The notes beneath the pieces are model-generated. The model did not search any database. It had not been told where the DNA came from and saw only the letters and a program-made list of their open reading frames with translations. A program made the translations under genes and the position numbers. DNA of 64,000 nucleotides from [Actinomadura] parvosata subsp. kistnae (GTDB lineage: Bacteria; Actinomycetota; Actinomycetes; Streptosporangiales; Streptosporangiaceae), in contig NZ_OOHJ01000018.1 in the NCBI RefSeq assembly GCF_900323885.1, positions 1,165,001 to 1,229,000 of the forward strand, read 5' to 3'. Below, in pieces: positions 26,683-34,358 of the stretch (within the stretch, counting starts at the first letter, position 1; each line of letters opens with the position of its first letter).

Positions 26683-27585
26683 GTGCGAACAGCGGTTTTC
26701 GTGAGCGCTCTCGCGCTCGCTGCCGTCGCGCTCACACCTGTCGCCGCGAGCGCGTCCATGGAGCCGACACCCGCCCCCACCGTGGACACCCCTGTGGACG
26801 CCGAGGGGATCGGCGGGTTGTCCGTGGAGACCGTCCAGTACGGCCCGCACAAGCGCCAGAGCATGGACGTGTGGTGGACTCCCGACGGTCAGCAGCGGCC
26901 GGGGATCTTCCTCATCCACGGTGGCTGGTGGTCCAGCGGCGACAAGAAGTACATGAAGGAGATCACCCGCGGTTACGCGGAGCTGGGCTACACCGTCTTC
27001 AACCTCAACTACCGCCTGTCGGGCGAGGCGGCCTGGCCCGCGCAGCGCACCGACGCGCTGACCGCCATCGCCACGGCGCGCAAGCACGCCGACCGGTACG
27101 CGTTCGACCCGAACAACTACGTGCTGGTGGGCTTCTCCGCCGGTGGGCACATCGCGGCGGCCGTGGGCACCTACGGCGACGGCATCGGCGGGCTGAAGGG
27201 CGTGGTGGGGCTGTCGCCGATCATCTCGCCGCTGCGCGCGTACGCCGACGGGGAGAAGACGACCGACGCCAACAAGCGCCGGCTGCGCTCGGCGGCGATC
27301 AAGCTGGCCGGCGGTTGCCCGCCGAAGGGCAAGTGCTCGCGCGTGTGGGCGAGCATGGAGGTGGCCTGGCACGCCAGCCGCAAGGACGCTCCGATGCTGA
27401 CGATCCACTCCGAGAACGAGTTCGTGCCGCCGGTGCAGAGCGAGCTGCTCAAGCAGATGCTCGGGCAGGTGGGGGTGCAGGTGTCGGTGTTCACGCAGCC
27501 GGGCACCAACCACAGCTCGCCGCTCTACCGGGAGCCGGGCGTGGCCGAGCGGGTGCAGGCGTGGATCGCCTCCCGGATCGGGTAG
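26683..27585 (+). CDS. Secreted alpha/beta hydrolase (BD-FAE/esterase-like)
   Basis: A 300-aa exported hydrolase. Signal peptide VRTAVFVSALALAAVALTPV with an ASA-type cleavage region. Core motifs: HGGWW (oxyanion hole), GFSAGGH (nucleophile Ser), and a C-terminal NHSS His. Resembles acetyl-xylan/carboxyl esterases; substrate unknown. GTG 26683 is preceded by GGAAAGGAAGG; an upstream ATG at 26659 would add eight residues. Confidence 0.85.
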   Translation: MRTAVFVSALALAAVALTPVAASASMEPTPAPTVDTPVDAEGIGGLSVETVQYGPHKRQSMDVWWTPDGQQRPGIFLIHGGWWSSGDKKYMKEITRGYAELGYTVFNLNYRLSGEAAWPAQRTDALTAIATARKHADRYAFDPNNYVLVGFSAGGHIAAAVGTYGDGIGGLKGVVGLSPIISPLRAYADGEKTTDANKRRLRSAAIKLAGGCPPKGKCSRVWASMEVAWHASRKDAPMLTIHSENEFVPPVQSELLKQMLGQVGVQVSVFTQPGTNHSSPLYREPGVAERVQAWIASRIG

Positions 27586-27658
27586 GGCGGGATTAGACGG
27601 GCGATGCGCGTTGTTGCACGGATCGCCCGATTTCCTGACCTTGGAGGGATGTCCGAAG

Positions 27659-27907
27659 ATGGCGCTCACGGTCTACAGCACCACGTGGTGCGGCCCCTGT
27701 AAGCGGCTCAAGGCCCAGCTCACGCGCGAGGGCATCAGCTTCGACGAGATCGACATCGAGCGTGACCCGTCGGCCGCCGAGTTCGTGATGAGCGTCAACA
27801 ACGGCAACCAGGTCGTGCCGACCGTGGTGATCGAGACGCCGAAGGGGCGCGTCGTGCGGACGAACCCCTCCGCCCTCGAGGTCAAGGCCCTGCTCGGAGC
27901 CGCCTGA
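27659..27907 (+). CDS. Glutaredoxin-like protein, mycoredoxin type
   Basis: An 82-aa thioredoxin-fold protein with active site WCGPC at residues 11-15 and the cis-Pro segment VPTVVIETPKG. Positional orthologue of Rv3198A (mycoredoxin-1), which reduces mycothiol mixed disulfides; that enzyme has CGYC, here it is CGPC. ATG at 27659 with GGAGGG about 10 nt upstream. It converges on nudC with a 6-nt gap. Confidence 0.87.
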   Translation: MALTVYSTTWCGPCKRLKAQLTREGISFDEIDIERDPSAAEFVMSVNNGNQVVPTVVIETPKGRVVRTNPSALEVKALLGAA

Positions 27908-27913
27908 TCAGGT

Positions 27914-28885
27914 TTACCAGTCGCCGGTCAGCTCGCCGCCGTACCAGGTTTCGATGAGGCGGCGGGCGATCGACACGGGAGGCGGCAGGCGCAGCTCGCC
28001 CGACTCCAGGGCGCGCGTCAGCTCCTCCCGGGAGAACCAGTGCGCCTCGGCGATCTCCTCGGCGTCGGGCGTGAGCGTGGTGGTGACGGCCTCGGCGAAG
28101 AAGCCCAGCATGAGGCTGCGCGGGAACGGCCAGGGCTGGCTGCCGAGGTAACGCGGGTTGGTGACGGCGATGCCGACCTCCTCGGCCACCTCGCGCACGA
28201 CGGCCGCCTCCAGCGACTCCCCCGGCTCCACGAACCCCGCCAGGATCGACAGCCGCCCCTCCGGCCACTGCGGCCCGCGGGCCAGCAGGCACCGGTCGGC
28301 CTCGTCGCGTACGAGCATGATGACGGCCGGGTCGACGCGCGGGAAGTGCTGGCTGGAGTCGTGCGGGCAGACGCGGATGTGGCCGCCGGCCTGCACGACC
28401 GTGCGCGTGCCGCAGCGCGGGCAGAACTCGTGGGTGGCATGCCACGCCTCCAGCGCCACGGCGTAGACCAGCAGGCCCGCGTCGCGGTCGCCGAGCAGGC
28501 CGCCCACCTGGCGCAGCCCGGCGGCGACCGGCTCGCCCTCGGGCGTGTCGCGCAGGGACATCGGGATCGTCACGCGGCCGTTGACCTCGCTCCTCGGCAG
28601 GCCGGGCAGCGGCGCGGCCACCGCGAAGTAGGCGACGCCGTCTTCGACGCCGAGCAGGTAGCGCTCTCCGGCGGGCGCGTCGGCGGGCGGGAACAGCACC
28701 GCGTGCACCTCGTCACCCGACCGCCGCACGAGCGTGTGGCCGTCGTCGATCACCAGCACCTTCGTCGCGGGATCGGCCCAGGCCCGCTCCAGCCACCGCT
28801 CGTCCGCGCGCAGCGCCGACGAGCGGTCGATGGTGCCCCGCGCAAGCAGTAGCGGGCCGATGAGTTGCTCTTCCGCGGTCTCCAC
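27914..28885 (-). CDS. nudC: NAD+ diphosphatase NudC
   Basis: A 323-aa Nudix enzyme that hydrolyses NAD(H) to NMN(H) and AMP and can remove NAD caps from RNA in the family. It has the Zn ribbon start CPRCG, the Nudix box GFVEPGESLEAAVVREVAEE followed by VGI, and the family-specific SQPWPFPRSLM motif. Zn-ribbon: two Cys are clear (CPRC), followed by CPHD further on. Positional match to Rv3199c. Confidence 0.92.
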   Translation of the reverse strand: METAEEQLIGPLLLARGTIDRSSALRADERWLERAWADPATKVLVIDDGHTLVRRSGDEVHAVLFPPADAPAGERYLLGVEDGVAYFAVAAPLPGLPRSEVNGRVTIPMSLRDTPEGEPVAAGLRQVGGLLGDRDAGLLVYAVALEAWHATHEFCPRCGTRTVVQAGGHIRVCPHDSSQHFPRVDPAVIMLVRDEADRCLLARGPQWPEGRLSILAGFVEPGESLEAAVVREVAEEVGIAVTNPRYLGSQPWPFPRSLMLGFFAEAVTTTLTPDAEEIAEAHWFSREELTRALESGELRLPPPVSIARRLIETWYGGELTGDW

Positions 28886-28993
28886 TGGTGCCGCCCCCTC
28901 CCGAGTCCCATGTCATCCTATGACCTCGCAGTTAGCCGCCGATTACGGTATCCGGGCTCCGTGGTGATCTCTGTGGGGCTAGGATTCGACGGG

Positions 28994-29012
28994 TTAGGTT
29001 AGCCTTACCTGA
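28994..29012. promoter_or_regulatory. IdeR/DmdR iron box
   Basis: The 19-mer TTAGGTTAGCCTTACCTGA. Its reverse complement matches the consensus TTAGGTTAGGCTAACCTAA at 17 of 19 positions. It lies 22 nt upstream of the start of the siderophore operon, close to a possible -10 (TAGGAT, about 28979-28984), so binding of an iron-loaded repressor would block transcription. Confidence 0.8.
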
Positions 29013-29033
29013 TCCTGCGGGGGTGCGTTCGCG

Positions 29034-30173
29034 TTGCGGCTCTACCTGACCGCGCTCAAACCGACCGATTCCGTGACGGACGGCTTCCTGCCGGCGGCGC
29101 GGGCGCTCGGGTGCGAGGTGACGATCCTCACCGACCGGCCGGACGAGCATCCGTCGGCGGTGCGGTGCGACGTACGGGATCCGCGCGCGCTCATCGACAC
29201 CGTCGAGCACCTCGGCAGGCCGGACGCGATCTTCTCCAACTCCGACCACCTCCAGACCGAGACCGCGCTGGCCGCCGCCTACTTCGGGCTGCCCGGCAAG
29301 GACTGGCGGGCCTGCGCGGCGGCCAAGAACAAGTTCCTGATGCGCCGCCGGCTCCAGGAGGCGGGGGTCGAACAGGTCTTCTCCGTACGGCTCGGGCCGC
29401 TCGATCCCGTGCCCGCCGAGGTGCCGTACCCCGTGGTGCTGAAGCCGCGCGAAGGGGTGGCCAGCGAGGACGTGCTGCTCGTCGAGAGCGGCCTGGAGCG
29501 GGCCGTGGCCGAGGTCAGGCGGCGGCGGCCGGGCGAGGCGCTGGTCGTGGAGGAGTACCTCGAAGGGCCGCTGCGCACGCTGGAGACGCTGGGGGACGCC
29601 GGCGGGCCGCGGGTGCTCGGCGGGTTCAGGACGACGCTGGGGGCGTTGCCGTACTTCGTCGAGGAGCGGCTCGACTGGGCGCCCGCCGATGAGTCCCACG
29701 AGCACGTGCTGGTGGCGTTGCGGGCGCTGGGGGTGGGGTTCGGGGCGTGCCACACCGAGTACGTCGTCACCGCCGCCGGGCCTCGCATCGTCGAGGTGAA
29801 CTACCGGGTGATCGGGGACCATTGCGACTTCCTGCTCGGGGACGTGCTCGGGGTGCCGATCTTCGAGTGGATCCTGGGGGTGCATCTCGGAGCATCAGTA
29901 CCCGCCGTCCCGGAAATATCCCGATTCGGGGCCGCGGTCAGCCTGGTCGCCGACCGGGCCGGGGTCATCAAGGACGCGCCGGGGCCCGAGTCCGTCGAGC
30001 TCGGTGACGTACGGCTGTGGCACCGGCCCCTGCGGGCCGTGGGCGAGGTCGTCACCCTCACCCATACCAATCGGGACTACCTCGGCGTGCTGCGGGCCGT
30101 CGGGCCGTCACCGCAGCGGGTGGACGCCGCGATCGAGGAGTACCGGGCCGCGCGGCCGTGGGTGGTCGGATGA
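29034..30173 (+). CDS. ATP-grasp ligase, PvsA-like, siderophore biosynthesis
   Basis: A 379-aa ATP-grasp enzyme. It has KNKFLMRRRLQEAGV, the ATP-site lysine in VVLKPREGVAS, VVEEYLEGP, and the metal-binding EVNYRVIGDH. As first gene of the iron-controlled operon followed by two IucA/IucC synthetases and a decarboxylase, it corresponds to PvsA of the vibrioferrin cluster, which joins an amino acid to the siderophore backbone. Substrate here is inferred only by analogy. TTG start at 29034, preceded by GCGGGGGTG. Confidence 0.82.
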   Translation: MRLYLTALKPTDSVTDGFLPAARALGCEVTILTDRPDEHPSAVRCDVRDPRALIDTVEHLGRPDAIFSNSDHLQTETALAAAYFGLPGKDWRACAAAKNKFLMRRRLQEAGVEQVFSVRLGPLDPVPAEVPYPVVLKPREGVASEDVLLVESGLERAVAEVRRRRPGEALVVEEYLEGPLRTLETLGDAGGPRVLGGFRTTLGALPYFVEERLDWAPADESHEHVLVALRALGVGFGACHTEYVVTAAGPRIVEVNYRVIGDHCDFLLGDVLGVPIFEWILGVHLGASVPAVPEISRFGAAVSLVADRAGVIKDAPGPESVELGDVRLWHRPLRAVGEVVTLTHTNRDYLGVLRAVGPSPQRVDAAIEEYRAARPWVVG

Positions 30174-31645
30174 GCGGCACGTCCCGGGAGGCGTACCTGG
30201 CCGCCCGGGTGCTGAACGCCCTGCTGCGCGAGGACTACGGCGGGCTGGCCGGCCGCGTCACCCGGACCAAGGACGGGGTGGGGCTGCTGCTCGCTGACGG
30301 GCGGTGGGTGCGGCTCTCCCCCGGCGTGCTGTTCCAGGACTTCGTGGTGGCCGCCGACGAGCGGATCGGGCTGGAGCAGGTGCTGGAGACGCTGGTGGAG
30401 GTCGCGCCGCCGGAGGACGCCGAAGGGGTGGCGGCCTTCTTCGAGGAGTGCGTGGCGGCGCTGACGGCGCTGGAGTTGTACGACGAGCGGGCGCCCGAGG
30501 TGAAGCCGTCCTACGAGGCGCTGGCCGCCTCCGTCGATCATCCCGTCTACCCGACCTCGCGCGCCCGGGCAGGGCTGTCGGAGGCCGAGCTGCTGGCCTA
30601 CGCGCCGGAGTTCGGCGGCTCGTTCGAGCTGCGCTGGGCGGTGGTGCCGGGCTCCTCGGCCCATCTGCCGGCCGACGTGGCGCCGGACTGGGCGCGCGAG
30701 CACGCGGCGGCCGATGAGGCGTTGTTCCCCGTGCATCCGCTGGCCCTGGACGAGGTGCGCAAGATCGACGGGGTGCGGGTGCTGGAGCGGGCGGGCGTGC
30801 GGGTGCGGCCCACGCTGTCCATGCGGACCGTCGAGCTCGGCTCGCGCCTGCACCTCAAGCTGCCCCTGCCGATCAGCACCCTGGGCGCCAGGAACCGGCG
30901 CTCGATCAAGCCGGGCACGCTGGAGGACGGCGCCCGGGCCGAGCTGCTGCTGCGCGAGCTGGCCGACCCGGACGTGGTGCTCGCCGACGAGCAGACGTAC
31001 GCGCACGCCGGGCACGAATACCTCGCCTGGATGGTGCGGCGGCTGCCCGAAGGCCGGATCGTGCCGGTCGCCGCGCTGACCGCCCCGGGCGTCCTGGACG
31101 AGCTGGGCGACGTCCTGCCCGCCTACCTGCGGCTGCTGCTGCGCTGGAACGTGCGGCTCTTCGTCCGCTACGGCGTCGCCCTCGAAGCGCACCAGCAGAA
31201 CCTGGCCCTGCTCTTCCAGGGCGACCGGCTCAAGCTGCTGGTCAAGGACAACGACGGGCTGCTCGCCTCCCCGTCGAGGCTGCGGGCCGCCGGGGTCGCG
31301 GTGCCGGAGTTCGCCGACGGGCGCATGCTGAACGACGACCCGCACGCCCTGGCCGACGTCTTCGTGACCATCACCCTGCACCTGGCCTCCGCCGCCGTGG
31401 CGTTCGGGGCGCTGCCGCACGACCGGGCGGCGGCGCTGCTGCGCGACACGCTGGCCGACGCCCTCGGCGAGTACGGCGGCGACCCCATGGCCAGGCTCCT
31501 GCGCGCCAGGACGCTCGACGCGGCCAGGCTGACCGGCAAGTCCATGATCACCGCTGGCACGCTCGTCTCCAAGGAACGTTCCGGCGCGCGCGACGTCAAC
31601 AAGTTCTACGGCACCAGCGGGCCGAACTACCTGAGGAGAGCCTGA
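30170..31645 (+). CDS. IucA/IucC family NIS siderophore synthetase (PvsB-like)
   Basis: A 491-aa NRPS-independent siderophore synthetase, which adenylates a carboxylate (citrate-type) and condenses it with an amine or alcohol. Signatures: DHPVYPTSRARAGLS, FPVHPLALDEV, KLPLPISTLGARNRRSI, and the strongly conserved EAHQQN followed by VKDNDG. It is shorter than the typical 580-620 aa. Its ATG overlaps the previous stop (ATGA). Confidence 0.88.
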   Translation: MSGTSREAYLAARVLNALLREDYGGLAGRVTRTKDGVGLLLADGRWVRLSPGVLFQDFVVAADERIGLEQVLETLVEVAPPEDAEGVAAFFEECVAALTALELYDERAPEVKPSYEALAASVDHPVYPTSRARAGLSEAELLAYAPEFGGSFELRWAVVPGSSAHLPADVAPDWAREHAAADEALFPVHPLALDEVRKIDGVRVLERAGVRVRPTLSMRTVELGSRLHLKLPLPISTLGARNRRSIKPGTLEDGARAELLLRELADPDVVLADEQTYAHAGHEYLAWMVRRLPEGRIVPVAALTAPGVLDELGDVLPAYLRLLLRWNVRLFVRYGVALEAHQQNLALLFQGDRLKLLVKDNDGLLASPSRLRAAGVAVPEFADGRMLNDDPHALADVFVTITLHLASAAVAFGALPHDRAAALLRDTLADALGEYGGDPMARLLRARTLDAARLTGKSMITAGTLVSKERSGARDVNKFYGTSGPNYLRRA

Positions 31646-31647
31646 AC

Positions 31648-33264
31648 ATGCACGGACCGGCCATCGACGCGCCTTCCGGCCCGGCCGAGCAGGCGACGCT
31701 GGCGGCCCTGCTGCGCTGCTGCGTGCGGGAGGTGGCCGGGCCGCGCGGGCTGGTGTGGCCGGCGCCGCCGTACCTGCTGCTGCGGGTGGCGGGCGTGCTG
31801 CTGCGGGCCCGTACGCACGGCGGGGCGGCGCTGCGCTTCGACGGCCCGCCCGAGCGGCTGGAGGCAGGCGCGTGGCGGCCGCTGACCACCGACGAGCTGA
31901 TCCGGCTCGTGGAGGGCGAGCTGCGCGGACGCAACGGCGAGTTCGCCGCTCAGGTGGCGGGCGGGCTGGGCGGACGCGACGGCGAGTTCGCCGGGCAGGT
32001 GGAGGGCGAGCTACGCGGACGCAACGGCGAGTTCGCCGGGCAGGTGGCGGCCAGCAGGGATGCGGTGGCGGCCATCCTGCGGGCCAGGGCGCAGGCCGTG
32101 CCGCCCGCCGATCCGTGGCTGGCCTCGGAGCAGGCGCTCGTGTACGGGCATCCGTTCCATCCCAGCCCCAAGGCGCGGGGCGGGGAGGGCTGGCTGGCGT
32201 ACGCGCCCGAGGTGCACGCCCGCTTCCCCGTCCGGCTGCTCGGCGTGCCGGAGGACGCGCTGGCCGAGGGCGGCGACGTGTCGGTGCTGGACGCCATGGG
32301 GCGCGGGCCCGACGGTTACCGGGTGCTGCCGGCGCATCCGTGGCAGCTCGGCCTGCTGGGCCCGGTGCCCGGGCTGATCGATCTCGGGCCGGGGCCGATG
32401 GCGGTGCCGACCTCGTCCGTGCGGACGGTGTACGTCCCGGAGGTGGACGCCTGCCTGAAGTTCTCCCTCGACGTGCGGATCACCAACTGCGTGCGCAAGA
32501 ACGCCTGGTACGAGCTGGCCGGCGCGGTGGAGCTGACGGAACGGCTCGCGCCGATCTTCGACGAGGTGACGGCGAAGCACCCCGCTACCCGCTGGCTGCC
32601 CGAGCCGGGATACCGGTCGGTGGCGGCCGGGAGCAGGCCGCACGAAGGGCTGGGTGTGATCGTCCGGCGGAGCCCGTGGGCCGCCTGCTCCCCCGGCGTC
32701 ACGCCGATCCTGGCCGGCGCCCTGGCCCTGGACGTCAAGGCGCCCGACCCGCTCGCCTGGTGGCGCTCGTACGTGACGGTGGTCGCGCTGCCCGTCCTGG
32801 AGCTGTACTTCGCGCACGGCGTGGTGCTGGAGCCCCACCTGCAGAACGTGCTGGTCGGGCTGGACGGCGACGGCATGCCCGTGCAGGCCGTCTTCCGCGA
32901 CCTGGAGGGCACCAAGCTCGTCGCGGATCGCCACGACCTCGGCGGGCTGCACCCCGAGGTGGCCCGCGCGCTCACCTACGACGCCGAGCGCGGCTGGGCC
33001 CGCGTGGCCTACTGCCTGCTCGTCAACCACCTCACCGAGATCGCCGCGACGCTCGCGGGCACCGACGACCACCTGCTGCGCGAGCTGTGGCGGGCGGCCA
33101 GGAGCCTGTTCGAGCGGCAGGCCGGCGGGCTGGGCCGGCCGCTGCCGCTGTCGGACCTGCTGGCCGGCGCGCCGCTGCCGGCCAAGGCGAACCTGGGCGT
33201 GCGCTGGGCCAGGGCCGCCGACCGCGCCGCCGGTTACGTCCCGATCGCGAACCCGCTCGCATGA
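31648..33264 (+). CDS. IucA/IucC family NIS siderophore synthetase (PvsD-like)
   Basis: A 538-aa second NIS synthetase. Motifs: YGHPFHPSPKARGG, LPAHPWQ, TSSVRTVYV, KFSLDVRITNCVRKN, EPHLQN and FRDLEG, all typical of citrate-activating enzymes. The start follows the previous stop by 2 nt with GGAGAG upstream. It carries three in-frame 15-residue repeats (residues 88-132), a feature I do not expect in the family; they fall before the HPFHP core and may be tolerated loop insertions. Confidence 0.9.
   Translation: MHGPAIDAPSGPAEQATLAALLRCCVREVAGPRGLVWPAPPYLLLRVAGVLLRARTHGGAALRFDGPPERLEAGAWRPLTTDELIRLVEGELRGRNGEFAAQVAGGLGGRDGEFAGQVEGELRGRNGEFAGQVAASRDAVAAILRARAQAVPPADPWLASEQALVYGHPFHPSPKARGGEGWLAYAPEVHARFPVRLLGVPEDALAEGGDVSVLDAMGRGPDGYRVLPAHPWQLGLLGPVPGLIDLGPGPMAVPTSSVRTVYVPEVDACLKFSLDVRITNCVRKNAWYELAGAVELTERLAPIFDEVTAKHPATRWLPEPGYRSVAAGSRPHEGLGVIVRRSPWAACSPGVTPILAGALALDVKAPDPLAWWRSYVTVVALPVLELYFAHGVVLEPHLQNVLVGLDGDGMPVQAVFRDLEGTKLVADRHDLGGLHPEVARALTYDAERGWARVAYCLLVNHLTEIAATLAGTDDHLLRELWRAARSLFERQAGGLGRPLPLSDLLAGAPLPAKANLGVRWARAADRAAGYVPIANPLA
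31909..32043 (+). repeat. Three 45-bp in-frame repeats inside the second NIS synthetase
   Basis: Three direct 45-bp units encode VEGELRGRNGEFAAQ, VAGGLGGRDGEFAGQ and VEGELRGRNGEFAGQ. The copies are highly similar at the DNA level (core GACGGCGAGTTCGCC-type), which points to recent slippage rather than an ancient fold. Confidence 0.9.
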
Positions 33265-33295
33265 TCCCGCATCCCTCGGAACCCGCTCGCATGAT
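33249..33295 (+). repeat. 30-bp duplication at the NIS/decarboxylase junction
   Basis: GAACCCGCTCGCATGAT occurs at 33249-33265 and 33279-33295. The first copy holds the stop codon of the NIS gene and one ATG; the second holds another in-frame ATG for the decarboxylase gene. Confidence 0.85.
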
Positions 33296-34358
33296 TCCCG
33301 ATCGCGTCCTGACGGCCGCCACGGCGCTCCCCCGGGTCCCCGCCTACCTCTATGACCTGCCGGCGCTGGACGAGCACGTCGCGGCCGTACGGCGCGCCCT
33401 GGGGCCGGTCGAGCTGTACTACGCGGTCAAGGCCAACCCCGACGCCGAGGTGCTGCGGGTGCTGGCCGGGCACGTGGACGGGTTCGAGGTGTCGTCGGCG
33501 GGCGAGCACGCGCACGTCACCGGCCTGTTCCCGGGCGCGCGGGTGGCGCTGGGCGGGCCCGGCAAGACCGACGCCGAGCTGCGCCTGCCGCACCACCGCA
33601 TCCACGTCGAGTCGCCGAACGAGCTGCGCCGCCTGCTCGCCACGGGCCTGGAGGCGGACGTGCTGCTCAGGCTCAACCCGGACCTGCCGGTCGAGGGCGC
33701 GGCGCTGACGATGAGCGGGCCGTTCGGGATGGACGAGGACGACCTCGCCCGCTGCCTGCCGCTGTTCGGCGACCGCGTACGGCTGCGCGGCCTGCACACG
33801 CACCTGGCCAGCGGCCTCGACGCGGGGCGGCTGCTGGGGCTGGCGCGGCGGCTGCTGGAGCACCCGTACGAGGAGGTCAACCTCGGGGGCGGGATGGCGG
33901 TGTCGTACGCGTCGCCGCAGGCGCGCTTCGACTGGCAGGCGTACGGCGCGGGGCTGGCCGGGCTCGGGCGGGGCAGGCGGCTGCGCGTCGAGCCGGGCCG
34001 GGCGCTGACCGTCTACTGCGGCTACTACGTGACGAGGGTGGTGGACGTGAAGTGGGTGCGCGGCCGGGCGTACGCGATCGTGCTGGGCGGCACCCACCAC
34101 CTGCGGACGCCCGCGACGAAGGGCCACGACCAGCCGTTCACGGTGCTGCCGTCAGGCAGGCCGGACGTCTGCGACGAGCCGGTCACGATCGTCGGCCAGC
34201 TCTGCACCCCGAAAGACGTCCTGGCCAGGAACATCGTGACGTCGGTGGGCGTCGGGGACACCGTGGTGTTCGCGATGGCCGGCGCCTACGCCTGGAACAT
34301 CTCCCACCACGACTTCCTCATGCACCCGAAGCCGGCCTTTCATCATCTACGAGCCTGA
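33261..34358 (+). CDS. PLP-dependent decarboxylase, fold III, PvsE-like
   Basis: A 365-aa group-IV (alanine-racemase fold) amino-acid decarboxylase. The PLP lysine is in YYAVKANP; others are LHTHLASGLD, GGGMAVSY, EPGRAL, the catalytic LCTPKD, and GAYAWN. In vibrioferrin synthesis PvsE decarboxylates a serine-derived intermediate; the same is inferred here. The ATG at 33261 overlaps the previous stop (ATGA); the second ATG at 33291 arose by the 30-bp duplication. Its last 41 nt overlap adnB tail-to-tail. Confidence 0.87.
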   Translation: MIPHPSEPARMIPDRVLTAATALPRVPAYLYDLPALDEHVAAVRRALGPVELYYAVKANPDAEVLRVLAGHVDGFEVSSAGEHAHVTGLFPGARVALGGPGKTDAELRLPHHRIHVESPNELRRLLATGLEADVLLRLNPDLPVEGAALTMSGPFGMDEDDLARCLPLFGDRVRLRGLHTHLASGLDAGRLLGLARRLLEHPYEEVNLGGGMAVSYASPQARFDWQAYGAGLAGLGRGRRLRVEPGRALTVYCGYYVTRVVDVKWVRGRAYAIVLGGTHHLRTPATKGHDQPFTVLPSGRPDVCDEPVTIVGQLCTPKDVLARNIVTSVGVGDTVVFAMAGAYAWNISHHDFLMHPKPAFHHLRA

